DNA of 64,000 nucleotides from Blautia wexlerae DSM 19850 (lineage in GTDB: Bacteria; Bacillota; Clostridia; Lachnospirales; Lachnospiraceae), in the NCBI RefSeq assembly GCF_025148125.1, contig NZ_CP102267.1, forward strand, positions 3,172,501-3,236,500. Reading direction: 5' to 3'. The position numbers and the translations under genes are program-made. Shown here piece after piece: positions 19,806-29,265 of this stretch. The stretch's first letter is position 1. The number at the start of each line of letters is the position of its first letter. Under the pieces are notes generated by a model that saw only the letters and a list, made by a program, of their open reading frames with translations, had not been told where the DNA came from and did no database searches.

Positions 19806-19966
19806 GTGTCGCTACTGTTCACACGCTACTATTCCGCGAGGTGTTTTGGCATGAATATGCCAAAATCCCGAGACATACAAGCCAAAATTCCATTGCCGCA
19901 GGCTATCTGGAATGAATTTTGGCTACGTTACTGCGAACGGAGCGAACAGTAATACGTATCGCGTTA
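19806..19966. repeat. Longest copy of the GTTACTGTTCAC dispersed repeat
   Basis: It contains CTACTGTTCACACGCTACTATTCCGC, the small palindrome TTTTGGCATGAATATGCCAAAA, the block AGCCAAAATTCCATTGCCGCAGGC (found in reverse at 39640-39663), and a terminal hairpin GTTACTGCGAACGGAGCGAACAGTAAT. The end of the repeat supplies the stop codon of the kinase gene, so insertion may have rewritten its last codons. Confidence 0.6.
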
Positions 19967-22744
19967 CTGTTCGCTCTGGCTGCCTAAAACCGAACAAATA
20001 GTCTTCTCAACTTTTTCTGCATCAACAGGTTTTGCAATATGTCCGTTCATTCCTTTTGCCAGTGCCTTTTTTCTGTCTTCCTCAAAGGCATTGGCTGTCA
20101 TGGCTATGATTGGAATAGTGGCTTTGTCTTTATCTGACAGTCCGCGGATCATCTCAGTTGCCCTGTAGCCGTCCATGTTCGGCATCTGGATATCCATAAG
20201 GATCAGGTCATAGGTACCTGCCGGTTTCTGTTCTATCCTTGACACACATTGAACTCCATCCTCAACACGTTCAACTATAAGTCCCATATCCTCCAGGATA
20301 AACTCTGCGATTTCCGCATTCAGATCATTATCCTCTGCAAGCAAAATATGTTTTCCGCTGATCCTGGTTTCATCCATATCTGAAAATTTTTCCGTAGCCC
20401 GTTCATAGTAACTCTTATCAGCAATCCTGTATTCCAGGGTAACTGTAAATTTACTTCCTTCTCCCTGCTTACTTTCTACTTCAATAGTTCCGTACATCAT
20501 ATCAATATACTTCTTTATGATCGGCATTCCCAGACCTGTTCCCGCAATCTTTCCGTCTGTTGTATTTCGTTCCCTGGCAAAAGCCTCAAAGAGAGATGGA
20601 AGGAATTCTTCGCTCATTCCGATACCTGTATCAATTACCTGAGTCCGTATCCGCACATAGTCTTTCCTGTCACAGTCAAGCTCTGTGATCCTTATGGTAA
20701 CTCTTCCCCCTGAAGCTGTATATTTTACCGCATTACTGATCAGATTGAGGAAAATTTCCCTGTTCTTCGTCTCATCGCAGATTACGTGCTCATGCTTGAC
20801 ATCGCATTCCATCTTAAGGTGAATACCTTTTTTCTCCGCTTCCGCCTGGAAAATTTTGTAAATTCCCTGATAAATATCTCTGATCTTCACATAATCTTCA
20901 TCCAGTTCCACCTTACCGCTTTCAATCCGGGCCATGTCCAGCACATTATTGATAATAGACAGAAGCAGATTTCCGGACTGTTCCATCTTCTCCTGATAAT
21001 CCAGAAGTTTCGGATCAGTCAGTTCCCTTTTTATCAGCTCACTGTATCCCAGCAGGGCATTCATGGGTGTCCGGATATCGTGAGACATATTGAAAAGGAA
21101 ATCTGATTTGGCGGCATTAGCCTTTTCTGCCTGAATCTTGGCTTTTCTCGCTTGTATCAGCAGATAAACTATAATCCATACAATAATCAAGACCACACTT
21201 ACAAACCAAATGGAAACTACCCGCAGATTATCCTTTATGTATTCTGCCAGAGTAACCTTGCCCGGTGCGTTTTCATATACGTAAAACTGACTGGAAAGTC
21301 TGGAAGCAGGCAGAGTCTGAATGGTTTTGTTCAGGATATTCATTAATGTTGTGTTTTCCCTGGTGACCGCAAAGCAGGAAGCGCCGGATTTCGTAAGAAA
21401 AATACTGCGCATTTTGCTGTCCTCCAGTGTCTTTAATGACTGTCCTGCCTTCACAACAAAGCAGTCTGCCTCGCCACTTTGAACTGCTTTATCGGCCTCA
21501 GCAGATGAGTCGTATTCCTTTATTTTCCAGAATGGATAATTAAAAGAAATATACCACTTCCCCAGCAGGTTATTCCTGCTCACTGCTACTGTATTCTCTT
21601 TATTTTCATCAAACTTCTTAACACCGGTGAGTACTGCAACATTAATTTCAAAAACAGTATTTGACAATACAATATCATTCTGCTCAGCTTCATATGGATT
21701 CTGGTTCATATGAAAAATCATATCAATCCTGTTATCCTTTAATGCCTGCAGCTCTTTCTCCTGGGATTCAAAACCTGTCAGTTGAAATTCTATGGCTTGT
21801 TCACCCAGATAACCGGATACCAGACTAATATAATCGTTAATAATTCCTACCGGTTTCTCTGACTCCGTATCCACAAGGCTGATACCCACATCATTTTTCA
21901 GATATCCAATCCGGACCGCCCCATGCTGTTCCAGCCAGTTCTGTTCCTCATCCGTAAGAGTTTCAAGGGAATTTGCGGAGAGATACCTTTTATAAAGATC
22001 GTCTGTATAAAAAGGATTCTCCCTCTCTATCTTCTGCATTACCTGATCCAGCTCTTCTTTCAAATCCGGGCGTTTTTTGCTGACTGCAAAATAATTATAG
22101 GAGCTACCAATCAGAATAGCAGGAGAAATATCGTCTCTTTCCCACTGTGGAGATTCATTTAAAACAAATCCGTCAATTTCATGATTTTTCAATTTCTGAC
22201 GAACATCATCTACACCGGTAATATCAACCTGCTGCGTGTTCACTCCATGACTTTTCTCCCACTCATGGAACATTTCGGCAGGAAGTGCATTCGGCAGCAT
22301 ACCGATTCTTTTTCCATTTAATGTAGTCAGATCTGAAATGGAGATATCTGTATTAGAAGTATCCACATACAGGTAATATTTATCCTCTCCCATAGGCAAT
22401 TCTGAAAAAAGCATGGAAGTGGAACGTTCCTCTGTATAGGAAATGCCTCCCAGCAGATCGATCTGTCCATTTTTCAGCATACTCATCAGTTCTGCCCAGC
22501 TTCCCTCCACATATTCATATTTCCATCCGGTATGCGCAGCTACTGCCTGCTGGTATTCGTAGCTGTAGCCTCTCCTCTGACCGTCTGGTCCTGTGGTATT
22601 ATAGGTTCCCTCATACCAGCCTACTCTGACTGTTTTGGATTTTGCTTCCTCTGCTGATACAGGAAGGGGAAGCACAGTAATATATAAAATAAGGCATAAT
22701 AAAATGCAGATATGTCTCTGTACATTTAACCTAAACTTTTTCAT
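19964..22744 (-). CDS. Hybrid sensor histidine kinase with tandem periplasmic-binding (SBP_bac_3) sensor domains
   Basis: A 926-residue protein. Its order is: signal peptide ([20 protein letters not shown]...VSAEE); two extracellular family-3 solute-binding domains (about 30-265 and 275-505); one membrane segment (about 515-535); a coiled linker; HisKA with H555 in [12 protein letters not shown]; HATPase with [16 protein letters not shown] and GTGLGMPI; and a C-terminal receiver with D851 in [12 protein letters not shown]. The start at 22744 was chosen for its GGAGAAAG site and signal peptide. No separate response regulator or output domain is nearby, so the receiver must signal to an unlinked partner. 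The ligand is probably an amino acid-like small molecule (inference from the sensor family). Confidence 0.9.
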   Translation of the reverse strand: MKKFRLNVQRHICILLCLILYITVLPLPVSAEEAKSKTVRVGWYEGTYNTTGPDGQRRGYSYEYQQAVAAHTGWKYEYVEGSWAELMSMLKNGQIDLLGGISYTEERSTSMLFSELPMGEDKYYLYVDTSNTDISISDLTTLNGKRIGMLPNALPAEMFHEWEKSHGVNTQQVDITGVDDVRQKLKNHEIDGFVLNESPQWERDDISPAILIGSSYNYFAVSKKRPDLKEELDQVMQKIERENPFYTDDLYKRYLSANSLETLTDEEQNWLEQHGAVRIGYLKNDVGISLVDTESEKPVGIINDYISLVSGYLGEQAIEFQLTGFESQEKELQALKDNRIDMIFHMNQNPYEAEQNDIVLSNTVFEINVAVLTGVKKFDENKENTVAVSRNNLLGKWYISFNYPFWKIKEYDSSAEADKAVQSGEADCFVVKAGQSLKTLEDSKMRSIFLTKSGASCFAVTRENTTLMNILNKTIQTLPASRLSSQFYVYENAPGKVTLAEYIKDNLRVVSIWFVSVVLIIVWIIVYLLIQARKAKIQAEKANAAKSDFLFNMSHDIRTPMNALLGYSELIKRELTDPKLLDYQEKMEQSGNLLLSIINNVLDMARIESGKVELDEDYVKIRDIYQGIYKIFQAEAEKKGIHLKMECDVKHEHVICDETKNREIFLNLISNAVKYTASGGRVTIRITELDCDRKDYVRIRTQVIDTGIGMSEEFLPSLFEAFARERNTTDGKIAGTGLGMPIIKKYIDMMYGTIEVESKQGEGSKFTVTLEYRIADKSYYERATEKFSDMDETRISGKHILLAEDNDLNAEIAEFILEDMGLIVERVEDGVQCVSRIEQKPAGTYDLILMDIQMPNMDGYRATEMIRGLSDKDKATIPIIAMTANAFEEDRKKALAKGMNGHIAKPVDAEKVEKTICSVLGSQSEQ

Positions 22745-23110
22745 ATAACTTTCTCCAAATGATTTTGTGTCTATCCGGTGAAGATATCTCAACAGATTAT
22801 TGCCTTTTTCATTTACTTCACCCGGGTTATGGAAACATGTATCATGCTTCTGCAGATATCATACCTTATTTTCCGTCATTGCAACAGCCCTATATTTATT
22901 TTTTATACCTGTTTTTCAGTTTTCAGATAATCTTTACTTGCCAAAATTCATGGGCTACGACAACCGAATTCGGACAAAATATATCGCAAAGTGGGGCGTG
23001 CAGATTGCGGGAATGATTTTTCAGACACGCTCTAATGTGTCGACATGTTAATTCCTGAAACAATCTTGCAGGATAATTTTTTTTATTTCAAGGCGTAGGA
23101 AAAAGATGTA
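22745..23110. other. Non-coding stretch upstream of the sensor kinase
   Basis: No convincing gene. It holds a degenerate repeat segment, GGGAATGATTTTTCAGACACGCTCTAAT (23010-23037), that recurs at 30154-30181. Next to it (23037-23075) is a sequence resembling the hairpin at 61829 (GTCGACATGTTAATTCCTG then AAACAATCTTGC). The region probably contains the kinase promoter, but I could not pick one with confidence. Confidence 0.4.
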
Positions 23111-23182
23111 GCAGTGGCATAATCATTTGTATGCGAGTCCCCACCCACTGCTTATTGCTTTTCGCAACCTCCGCAGGGGACT
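23111..23182. ncRNA. Candidate pseudoknotted structured RNA (strand unknown)
   Basis: Two interleaved perfect 7-bp pairings are possible: GCAGTGG (23111-23117) with CCACTGC (23145-23151), and AGTCCCC (23136-23142) with GGGGACT (23176-23182). Inside are two small hairpins, GCATA/TATGC (23117-23134) and TTGC/GCAA (23155-23167). The GC-rich block stands out from AT-rich surroundings between the fumarase terminator and the kinase gene. I do not recognise a known riboswitch or ribozyme; an HDV-like layout does not fit. Confidence 0.4.
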
Positions 23183-23228
23183 TACTTGATTCGGTTAAAG
23201 TTACTATTTATTTAAATTTCGTATACAG

Positions 23229-23273
23229 AAAAAAGCAGCCCACAGACCATGTATGAAGGAAATCTGTGAGCCA
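23229..23273 (-). terminator. Terminator of the fumarase operon
   Basis: On the minus strand GTGGCTCACAGA and TCTGTGGGCTGC pair across a loop of about 15 nt and lead into six T, about 100 bp after the beta-subunit stop. Confidence 0.8.
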
Positions 23274-23370
23274 CCTTTTCTTTTCATCTTAGATGATGTT
23301 TATCTTTTTTTATCTTTGAAACAATAAAGAAGAAATCGTACGGTTTTTACTTTTGTAAAACTGAAATGCA

Positions 23371-24003
23371 TTATTTAATAAACTTAACTTCCGGATAAAT
23401 AGCCTGCTTAGCAGCTTCTTTTCTCTCATTGAAGATAACCTTGTTTTCTTCAAACAGGTTGCGCCCCTGTGCATCGATAGATACGATCAGCGGACCAAAT
23501 TCTTTTACCTTGTTGCACCATAAGGTCTCAGGCATTCCAAGCTCATCCCAGTGATGTTCTACGATCTTCTCAACCTCTGTTGCAGCTACTACTGCACAGC
23601 CAGCCGGGAATACACAGTGGATCGCACCAAATTCTTTGCATGCACGCTCTGTATTCGGTCCCATTCCGCCTTTTCCAACGATTACTCTTACACCTGTAAG
23701 CTTAGTAAATTCATACTCAAATTTCTCCATACGCATGGAGGTTGTCGGTCCAACGGAAACCATTTCATAGTCATCTTCTGTTCCCTCAATTTTACGAACG
23801 ATTGGGCCAGCGTGGAAAATTGCTTTGTCCTTGATATCATATGGAAGTTCTCTTCCATACTCAACCAGACGGCGATGTGCCACATCACGGCAGGTCATCA
23901 GCTCTCCGTCCAGCCATACAATATCACCGATTTTGATGTCAGCCAGGTCTTCTTCACTGATTGGTGTAATAAGAACTTTTTTATCTCCTCTGATTTCGAT
24001 CAT
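23371..24003 (-). CDS. Fumarate hydratase (class I) / tartrate dehydratase beta subunit
   Basis: A 210-residue C-terminal-type subunit of the two-subunit class I hydro-lyases. It contains [36 protein letters not shown] and [28 protein letters not shown]. It pairs with the alpha subunit 15 bp upstream to interconvert fumarate and malate, or to dehydrate tartrate; the two activities are not separable by eye. The operon also has a dicarboxylate-type carrier and a divergent LysR gene, the layout of E. coli ttdR-ttdABT. Confidence 0.9.
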   Translation of the reverse strand: MIEIRGDKKVLITPISEEDLADIKIGDIVWLDGELMTCRDVAHRRLVEYGRELPYDIKDKAIFHAGPIVRKIEGTEDDYEMVSVGPTTSMRMEKFEYEFTKLTGVRVIVGKGGMGPNTERACKEFGAIHCVFPAGCAVVAATEVEKIVEHHWDELGMPETLWCNKVKEFGPLIVSIDAQGRNLFEENKVIFNERKEAAKQAIYPEVKFIK

Positions 24004-24018
24004 GTTTTTTCCCTCCGA

Positions 24019-24924
24019 TTATGCGTTGAATTTCCATGTGGAATGTGTATCACAGGTTACTGTAAGGTCAGAATTTACGGTCAGGTGACCACGGCGGTGT
24101 GACCAGCAGCCTACATTTACTGCTACACCGATTGTAGACGGATGACGGGCTGTATTCTCGATATTAACACCCATTACAGAATATTTTCCGCCCATTCCCT
24201 GCGGTCCAAGGCCGATTGCATTGATTCCGTCTTCCAGAAGCCTCTCCATTTTTGCTGCATTTGCATTGTCATTGTGAGAACCGATCGGACGCATAAGTGC
24301 TTTCTTGGAGTTGAGGGCTGCTGTCTCTACAGATGTTCCTACACCTACACCCACAAGAAGCGGAGGACAAGCATTCAGTCCGTAAGTTGTCATCTGATCA
24401 AGAACAAAATCGGTAACGCCTTCATATCCTGCACCTGGCATAAGTACCATTGCTTTTCCCGGAAGAGTACATCCGCCTCCTGCCATGTATGCGTAAATCT
24501 CACATTTATCACTGTTTGGAACGATGTCCCACCATACAGTCGGAGTTCCTTTTCCAACGTTTTTCTTGGTGTTGTACTCGTCAAAAGTTTCTACAGAGTT
24601 ATGTCTTAATGGTGCTGCAAAAGTAGCCTGTACAACAGCTTCTTTCAAAAGGGCTTCCAGCTCGTTGATGTACGGGAAATTAGTTCCGCATTTCAGCCAG
24701 AACTGAAGAACTCCTGTGTCCTGGCAGCTTGGGCGGTTCAGCTCTACAGCCAGTCCCTGGTTCTTAGTCATTGTCTCATAAAGTACTTTTGGAAGTGCTG
24801 CGCTTTCCTGAGAACCAAGCTCTTCCAGTTTTGTTACTACGTCGTCCGGTAATTTTTTTCCAATGTGGGCAACAAAATCTGCTACCATGTCTGTTAATAC
24901 TTTAACTCCATTTTCCTTAGTCAT
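24019..24924 (-). CDS. Fumarate hydratase (class I) / tartrate dehydratase alpha subunit
   Basis: A 301-residue iron-sulfur subunit. Cysteines expected to hold the oxygen-sensitive 4Fe-4S cluster lie in RPSCQDTGVLQFW, the GGGCTLPGKAMVLMPG region and the NVGCWSHRRGH region. NACPPLLVGVGVGTS and GLGPQGMGGKYSVMGV are family signatures. Such a split, labile enzyme is typical of strict anaerobes. It is co-transcribed with the beta subunit; the carrier gene lies 145 bp upstream. Confidence 0.92.
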   Translation of the reverse strand: MTKENGVKVLTDMVADFVAHIGKKLPDDVVTKLEELGSQESAALPKVLYETMTKNQGLAVELNRPSCQDTGVLQFWLKCGTNFPYINELEALLKEAVVQATFAAPLRHNSVETFDEYNTKKNVGKGTPTVWWDIVPNSDKCEIYAYMAGGGCTLPGKAMVLMPGAGYEGVTDFVLDQMTTYGLNACPPLLVGVGVGTSVETAALNSKKALMRPIGSHNDNANAAKMERLLEDGINAIGLGPQGMGGKYSVMGVNIENTARHPSTIGVAVNVGCWSHRRGHLTVNSDLTVTCDTHSTWKFNA

Positions 24925-25069
24925 GATTTACCTCCTGATCATTCAATGGTTTAGGGTTGTTTGGCTTTTAATTTTGGGTTATTTATCTAAAGCAGCATGT
25001 TTTCTGCTTTATTTCTATTGATACATTTACATTAAGCGGAAAATCTTCCGTCTCATATGGTTTATCCTC

Positions 25070-26335
25070 TCACGGATAGAACGGGAACAGAACAGGCAAA
25101 AGGATCATACAGATCACGAAGGATACCAGAATCAACGGTAAACCTGATTTCACGTAATCCTTGAATTTATATCCTCCAAGTCCTACTACCATAGTATTTG
25201 CAGGCATTCCAATCGGTGTTGCATATGCACAGGAGCCTGCGATAACAGTTGCGATAACAACAGCTCTCGGATCCGCACCAAGGTTGTTTGCCAGAGAAAC
25301 TGCAATTGGGATCATCAGTGCGGTTGTGGCCGTGTTTGACATGAAGTTTGTCAGTGCACAGGTTACAATGAATATTACCAGAAGAAGCACAATCGGGTTC
25401 GGGTCTGCACCCAGAAGTCCTACGATCTTATCTGCTATCAGTTCACCGGCACCTGTTGTGTCCAGGGCTTTGGCAAGTGTAAGAGATCCTCCAAAAAGGA
25501 ATACTACTTTCAGATCAATGGAAGCCAGTGCTTCTTTTTCTGAAAGAACTCCAACCAGCACCAGAATGATTGCTCCGATGCATGCAGAAATCTCAATGCT
25601 GACTCCGATCTGTTTCTCAAAAATCATTGCAAGAATCACAAGTATCAGAACTACCAGTGAAACAGTCTGTTTCCATTTCGGTACATCACTGAAATCTTTC
25701 TGTTTTTCAACAGTTGCCCCTACAGCCCCTTTTCCATCCGGAAGAAATCTGTATCCAATGAAAACGAAGTAGATAATTCCTACCAGAAGCATCGGGACTC
25801 CCACCGGTGCATACATGAAAAAGCTTGTGGAAAGCCCCATTTCCTGAAGTGCGTTTACACCCATCAGGTTTCCGGGTGCACCGATGATGGAAAGATTCCC
25901 GCCAAGCGCTGCTGCAAATACCAGTGGCATCAAAAGGCGGCTTCTTGAATAGCCGGATTCATCAGCGATTCCACAGACTACAGGGATCAGCACTGCTGCT
26001 GTACCTGTGTTTGATAAGAATCCGGACATCACACCTACGATTACCATGATTGCAATAATCAATGTTCTTTCTGTTCTGGCAAATCTGGTGACCAGACCTC
26101 CGATTTTATTTGCCATTCCTGTTTCAAATAGTGCCTGGCCTACTACAAACATGCCAACACAAAGGATTACGTTACTGTTTACATACTGTGAAAACGTTGT
26201 AGATACATCCACTACTCCGGTGAGTGTCAATCCGATTGCACAGATCGAAGCTGTAAGCCCAAGTGGTATCTTTTCGAGGATGAAACTAATGATCGTAAAC
26301 ACAAGAAATAACAGTGTGATTGTTTGTTGAGACAT
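25070..26335 (-). CDS. SLC13/DASS-family dicarboxylate carrier
   Basis: A 421-residue membrane protein with about 11 segments and two internal repeats. The two SNT motifs that define the DASS family are both present (GFLSNTGTAAVLIP and NFMSNTATTALMIP) and bind carboxylate and sodium in known members. The context with class I fumarase subunits and a LysR gene argues for uptake or exchange of fumarate, malate, tartrate or succinate. The exact substrate is an inference. Confidence 0.88.
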   Translation of the reverse strand: MSQQTITLLFLVFTIISFILEKIPLGLTASICAIGLTLTGVVDVSTTFSQYVNSNVILCVGMFVVGQALFETGMANKIGGLVTRFARTERTLIIAIMVIVGVMSGFLSNTGTAAVLIPVVCGIADESGYSRSRLLMPLVFAAALGGNLSIIGAPGNLMGVNALQEMGLSTSFFMYAPVGVPMLLVGIIYFVFIGYRFLPDGKGAVGATVEKQKDFSDVPKWKQTVSLVVLILVILAMIFEKQIGVSIEISACIGAIILVLVGVLSEKEALASIDLKVVFLFGGSLTLAKALDTTGAGELIADKIVGLLGADPNPIVLLLVIFIVTCALTNFMSNTATTALMIPIAVSLANNLGADPRAVVIATVIAGSCAYATPIGMPANTMVVGLGGYKFKDYVKSGLPLILVSFVICMILLPVLFPFYP

Positions 26336-26469
26336 TTTATTGATCTCCTTTCACTTTTTCTCTGTGATTTCGTTTTTTATTTTGCTCTTCGCTTTTGTCT
26401 TACTTATCCGTCTTTTTTATTAATCTCTCTTGAAAGGTACCGGCCGTGCACGTTTCCTTTGATGAGTTT

Positions 26470-26499
26470 ATTATAAATCATGCACGTATAAAAAAACAA
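26470..26499 (-). promoter_or_regulatory. Promoter of the carrier-fumarase operon
   Basis: Reading leftward: TTGTTT (26499-26494), 18 bp, TATAAT (26475-26470). The weak -35 and the dyad just upstream fit an activated promoter. The rest of the 384-bp divergent gap is AT-rich, with a lone ATTGCTATAGAA repeat end at 26674-26685. Confidence 0.6.
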
Positions 26500-26503
26500 A
26501 TTA

Positions 26504-26522
26504 ATGGGTTGCATATCCCCAT
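26504..26522. promoter_or_regulatory. Probable LysR operator
   Basis: ATGGG, 9 bp, CCCAT: a perfect dyad placed 5 bp upstream of the -35 box of the carrier promoter, where LysR-type activators normally bind. It is the only clear dyad in the divergent gap. Confidence 0.5.
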
Positions 26523-26719
26523 AAAAAATTTTTATAATCTCAATTTTAGCAGGTTTTTTTTATGCAATATTACTACATTAAAAAAAAACTTTAGAAATAA
26601 ATATGGAAATTATGATAGGTATATGGTATTTTTTATTTGAAGATAACTTAAAGCAGTTTCAGAAAATACTGCAATTGCTATAGAAATGACATATAGAACG
26701 AACTTAGAGGTATTTACTT

Positions 26720-27622
26720 ATGACACTTAACCAACTCCGTTACTTTTGCACAGCAAGCCGCTGCCACAGTATCACCAAGGCAGCCGAGGAATTATACGTT
26801 ACTCAGCCCACTGTGTCCGTTGCTATCCGCGACCTGGAAATTGAATTCGGCATCAGCCTTTTCTATAGGAAGGGAAACCGACTGATTCTTACCGAAGAAG
26901 GCGAAGAGCTTTATAACAAAGCTACCTACATTCTTCAGTACTGCACCGAGCTTCAGGCAGATTACTCCAGTATGGCGAGAGTAAAGCCCCCTCTTCGTAT
27001 CGGAATTCCGCCTATGCTGAGCACCGTCTTTTTTCCTGAGCTTCTCATCGCATTTCATGACCAATATCCGGAAATCGCTGTTGTTCTGGAGGAATATGGC
27101 TCTGTCCGTGCCTGCAATCTGGTACAGGACGACACTCTGGATCTGGCTCTGGTAAATATGGAACAGTATAATATTGATAAGTTTAACAAGGCTCTCCTTG
27201 CCAACGACCAGGTTGTTTTTTGTGTAAGTGATGACCACCGACTGGCAGACAAAGAAGTGGTTACCACAAAAGAAATGTCTAAAGAATCTTTAATCTTTTT
27301 CAATGCTGATTCCGTACAGAACCAGTTGTTGAAAACACGTTTCGAAATGGACGGTTACATTCCGGATATCGTCATGCGCAGCAGCCAGATTTATACGATT
27401 TTGCAGCTAGTAAAGACCTGTAAATATGGAAGTTTTCTCTATTCCAGCATGACCGACAGATTTGCCTCTTCCGGCATAAAAGGAATTCCCCTCAGTCCAC
27501 CCATCCGCATAAAGATCGGAATGATATGGAAAAAGGGGAAATATATCAGTGACAATATGCAGAAATTCCTGAACTTCACCAGGATGTACTACCGAGAACA
27601 TCCGCTGATTCAGAAGTTCTGA
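26720..27622 (+). CDS. LysR-family transcriptional regulator
   Basis: A 300-residue protein with the standard N-terminal helix-turn-helix (MTLNQLRYFCTASRCHSITKAAEELYVTQPTVSVAIRDLE) and a C-terminal effector domain of the periplasmic-binding fold. It is divergent from the carrier/fumarase operon and probably activates it in response to a dicarboxylate. An AGAGGT site lies upstream of the ATG. Confidence 0.92.
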   Translation: MTLNQLRYFCTASRCHSITKAAEELYVTQPTVSVAIRDLEIEFGISLFYRKGNRLILTEEGEELYNKATYILQYCTELQADYSSMARVKPPLRIGIPPMLSTVFFPELLIAFHDQYPEIAVVLEEYGSVRACNLVQDDTLDLALVNMEQYNIDKFNKALLANDQVVFCVSDDHRLADKEVVTTKEMSKESLIFFNADSVQNQLLKTRFEMDGYIPDIVMRSSQIYTILQLVKTCKYGSFLYSSMTDRFASSGIKGIPLSPPIRIKIGMIWKKGKYISDNMQKFLNFTRMYYREHPLIQKF

Positions 27623-27623
27623 T

Positions 27624-28034
27624 TTGTACGCCACTAAGCTGAAAAAAGCAACTTACTACAAGTACATTGTAAAGGCTTACAAGATGGTGGATGGAAAGAA
27701 AGTAATCACAGGTACCTCCGTAGCAGTACATTCAATAACTAAGGATGGAAAATACGGCGTAGCCAAAGCTGTTTCCATTATAAAGATTGGAAATAAGAAG
27801 AATGATACAGAAGTAACCTTAAAGAAAGGTAAAACTGCTCAGATTACAGCTATAGAAATAAAGAAAGACAAAAAAATCAAACACCACAGAAATCTCTACT
27901 ATGAAAGCAGTAATACAAAAGTAGTAACTGTGACATCTGATGGTGTAATCAAAGCTATGAGAAAAGGAAACTGTAAGATATGGGTATATGCACAGAATGG
28001 TGTATATAAAGTGATTACAGTTACAGTAAAATAA
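27624..28034 (+). pseudogene. C-terminal fragment of an Ig-like-domain surface protein
   Basis: The frame opens one base after the lysR stop with TTG and no ribosome binding site. It reads straight into KLKKATYYKYIVKAYKMVDGKKVITGTSVAVHSIT, the pattern of surface-protein repeats in Lachnospiraceae. It then enters a Big_2-type domain (VTLKKGKTAQITAIEIKK ... YYESSNTKVVTVTSDGVIKAMRKGNCKIWVYAQNGVYKVITVTVK). No signal peptide or first domains are present, so this is the tail of a larger gene lost by deletion or rearrangement. The terminator of that gene survives. Confidence 0.75.
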
Positions 28035-28040
28035 TTTTTA

Positions 28041-28077
28041 TGTGCGCATCAGTTTTACGGCTGATGCGCATATTTTT
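28041..28077 (+). terminator. Terminator after the Ig-like fragment
   Basis: TGTGCGCATCAG, an 8-nt loop and CTGATGCGCATA lead into TTTTT. It is a strong 11-12 bp stem that also ends any lysR read-through. Confidence 0.9.
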
Positions 28078-28229
28078 ATGACCACATGAGGTCCTGCATA
28101 TTGGAGTCAGACTCCACGAAATACCGATATGTTCAAACACACTCCAAAAGATAGTCAAATGAATAGTTTGATATCAGAAATCCATTGCAAATTGTCCAGA
28201 GATACCATAACGATTGAACTCCGAAAAAT

Positions 28230-28302
28230 ATATATAAAAATTTTATATATGTATTGACATTGTGGTAGCATCGAAGTATAGTATATATAAAATTTATATA
28301 TA
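28230..28302 (+). promoter_or_regulatory. padR promoter flanked by two dyad operators
   Basis: The promoter is TTGACA (28254-28259), 17 bp, TATAGT (28277-28282). It is bracketed by two perfect 21-bp A/T palindromes of the same type (10 bp, one centre base, 10 bp): 28230-28250 and 28282-28302. PadR repressors bind A/T-rich dyads of this kind and usually repress their own operon. Confidence 0.75.
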
Positions 28303-28336
28303 TAAATATTTTACATATATACCAGGAGGTGATTCC

Positions 28337-28654
28337 ATGTATTTTCCGGTATCAGCATTATTGATTGAATATATGATACTGTCAGTGGTAGAAAGCAGGG
28401 ATTCTTATGGCTATGAGATCAGTCAGACAGTGAAGAAGGCTGCTGACATTAAAGAATCTACGCTCTATCCCATATTGAAGAAGTTACAAAGTGCAGGATA
28501 TCTGACTACCTATTCGCAGGAGTATCAGGGAAGAAAGAGAAAATACTATTCCCTTACAGAAGAAGGCAAGGCACAGATTGCATATCTGAGCAATGAATGG
28601 CAAATCTACAAAGACACTGTAGATGGAATTATTGAAGGGAGGATAAGAGGTTGA
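28337..28654 (+). CDS. PadR-family transcriptional regulator
   Basis: A 105-residue winged-helix protein starting MYFPVSALLIEYMILSVVESRDSYGYEISQTV. It has the PadR signatures ESTLYPILKKLQSAGYL and GRKRKYYSLTEEGK and a short C-terminal helix (subfamily 2). The ATG at 28337 follows AGGAGGTGATTCC; an earlier in-frame start has no such site. It heads a three-gene operon with DUF1700 and DUF4097 proteins, a common partnership in Firmicutes linked to envelope stress. Confidence 0.93.
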   Translation: MYFPVSALLIEYMILSVVESRDSYGYEISQTVKKAADIKESTLYPILKKLQSAGYLTTYSQEYQGRKRKYYSLTEEGKAQIAYLSNEWQIYKDTVDGIIEGRIRG

Positions 28655-29265
28655 GCAGAGAGGAATATTTAAACCAGCTGCATAAATATCTGCGGAAGCT
28701 TCCGAGACAGGACTATGAAGATGCAATGGAATATTTTACCGAGTATTTTCAGGAGACAGATGAGGAAGGAGCAGAAGAACTGATGAAAGAACTTGGTACG
28801 CCGAAGGAGGCTGCCAGAGAACTGATGGCGAATCTTCTGAATAAGAAAATAGAAGCTCATCAGAATTATGAAACAGATGGACAGACCAGAGCAGAACAGA
28901 AAGGTTCCGGAAAACATGTGGTATGGATAGCGCTATTGGTATTATTTGCAGCACCGGTAGGAGCTCCGCTTCTGGCAGCATTTGCTGCAGTCGTTCTTGC
29001 ATTAGTTGTGTGTGTATTTGCAATTTTGTTATGTGTAGTTTTATGTCTGATGCTTATTGGCGGGAAAATCCTTGTCCGCGGTATACTGGCAGTCCCGTTT
29101 TCTATGAGCGGTTTTGCAATGCTTACAGGAAGTGGGCTGTTGGCTGTGGGCGCTGGCATCCTTGGTGTACTGTTGTGCGTATATCTATGTAAATGGAGCA
29201 GCATGCTAATTGCGAAGCTGGTACGCCGGATCACTGGCAGAAAGAGAGAGAGGTTAGAACGATGA
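28651..29265 (+). CDS. DUF1700 membrane protein
   Basis: A 204-residue protein. The N-terminal half is a cytoplasmic helical domain (REEYLNQLHKYLRKLPRQDYEDAMEYFTEYFQETDEEG ... ELGTPKEAARELMANLL), and about three or four membrane segments follow (92-185). It starts at TTG 28651, overlapping the padR stop by 4 bp and preceded by GGAGG. The family is related to HAAS-domain proteins that accompany PadR regulators and may sense a signal; its mechanism is unknown. Confidence 0.88.
   Translation: MSREEYLNQLHKYLRKLPRQDYEDAMEYFTEYFQETDEEGAEELMKELGTPKEAARELMANLLNKKIEAHQNYETDGQTRAEQKGSGKHVVWIALLVLFAAPVGAPLLAAFAAVVLALVVCVFAILLCVVLCLMLIGGKILVRGILAVPFSMSGFAMLTGSGLLAVGAGILGVLLCVYLCKWSSMLIAKLVRRITGRKRERLER

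Noticed and set aside
23111..23182. HDV-like self-cleaving ribozyme
   Set aside because: The crossing helices exist, but the P3 position and the expected loop bases are missing in either orientation.
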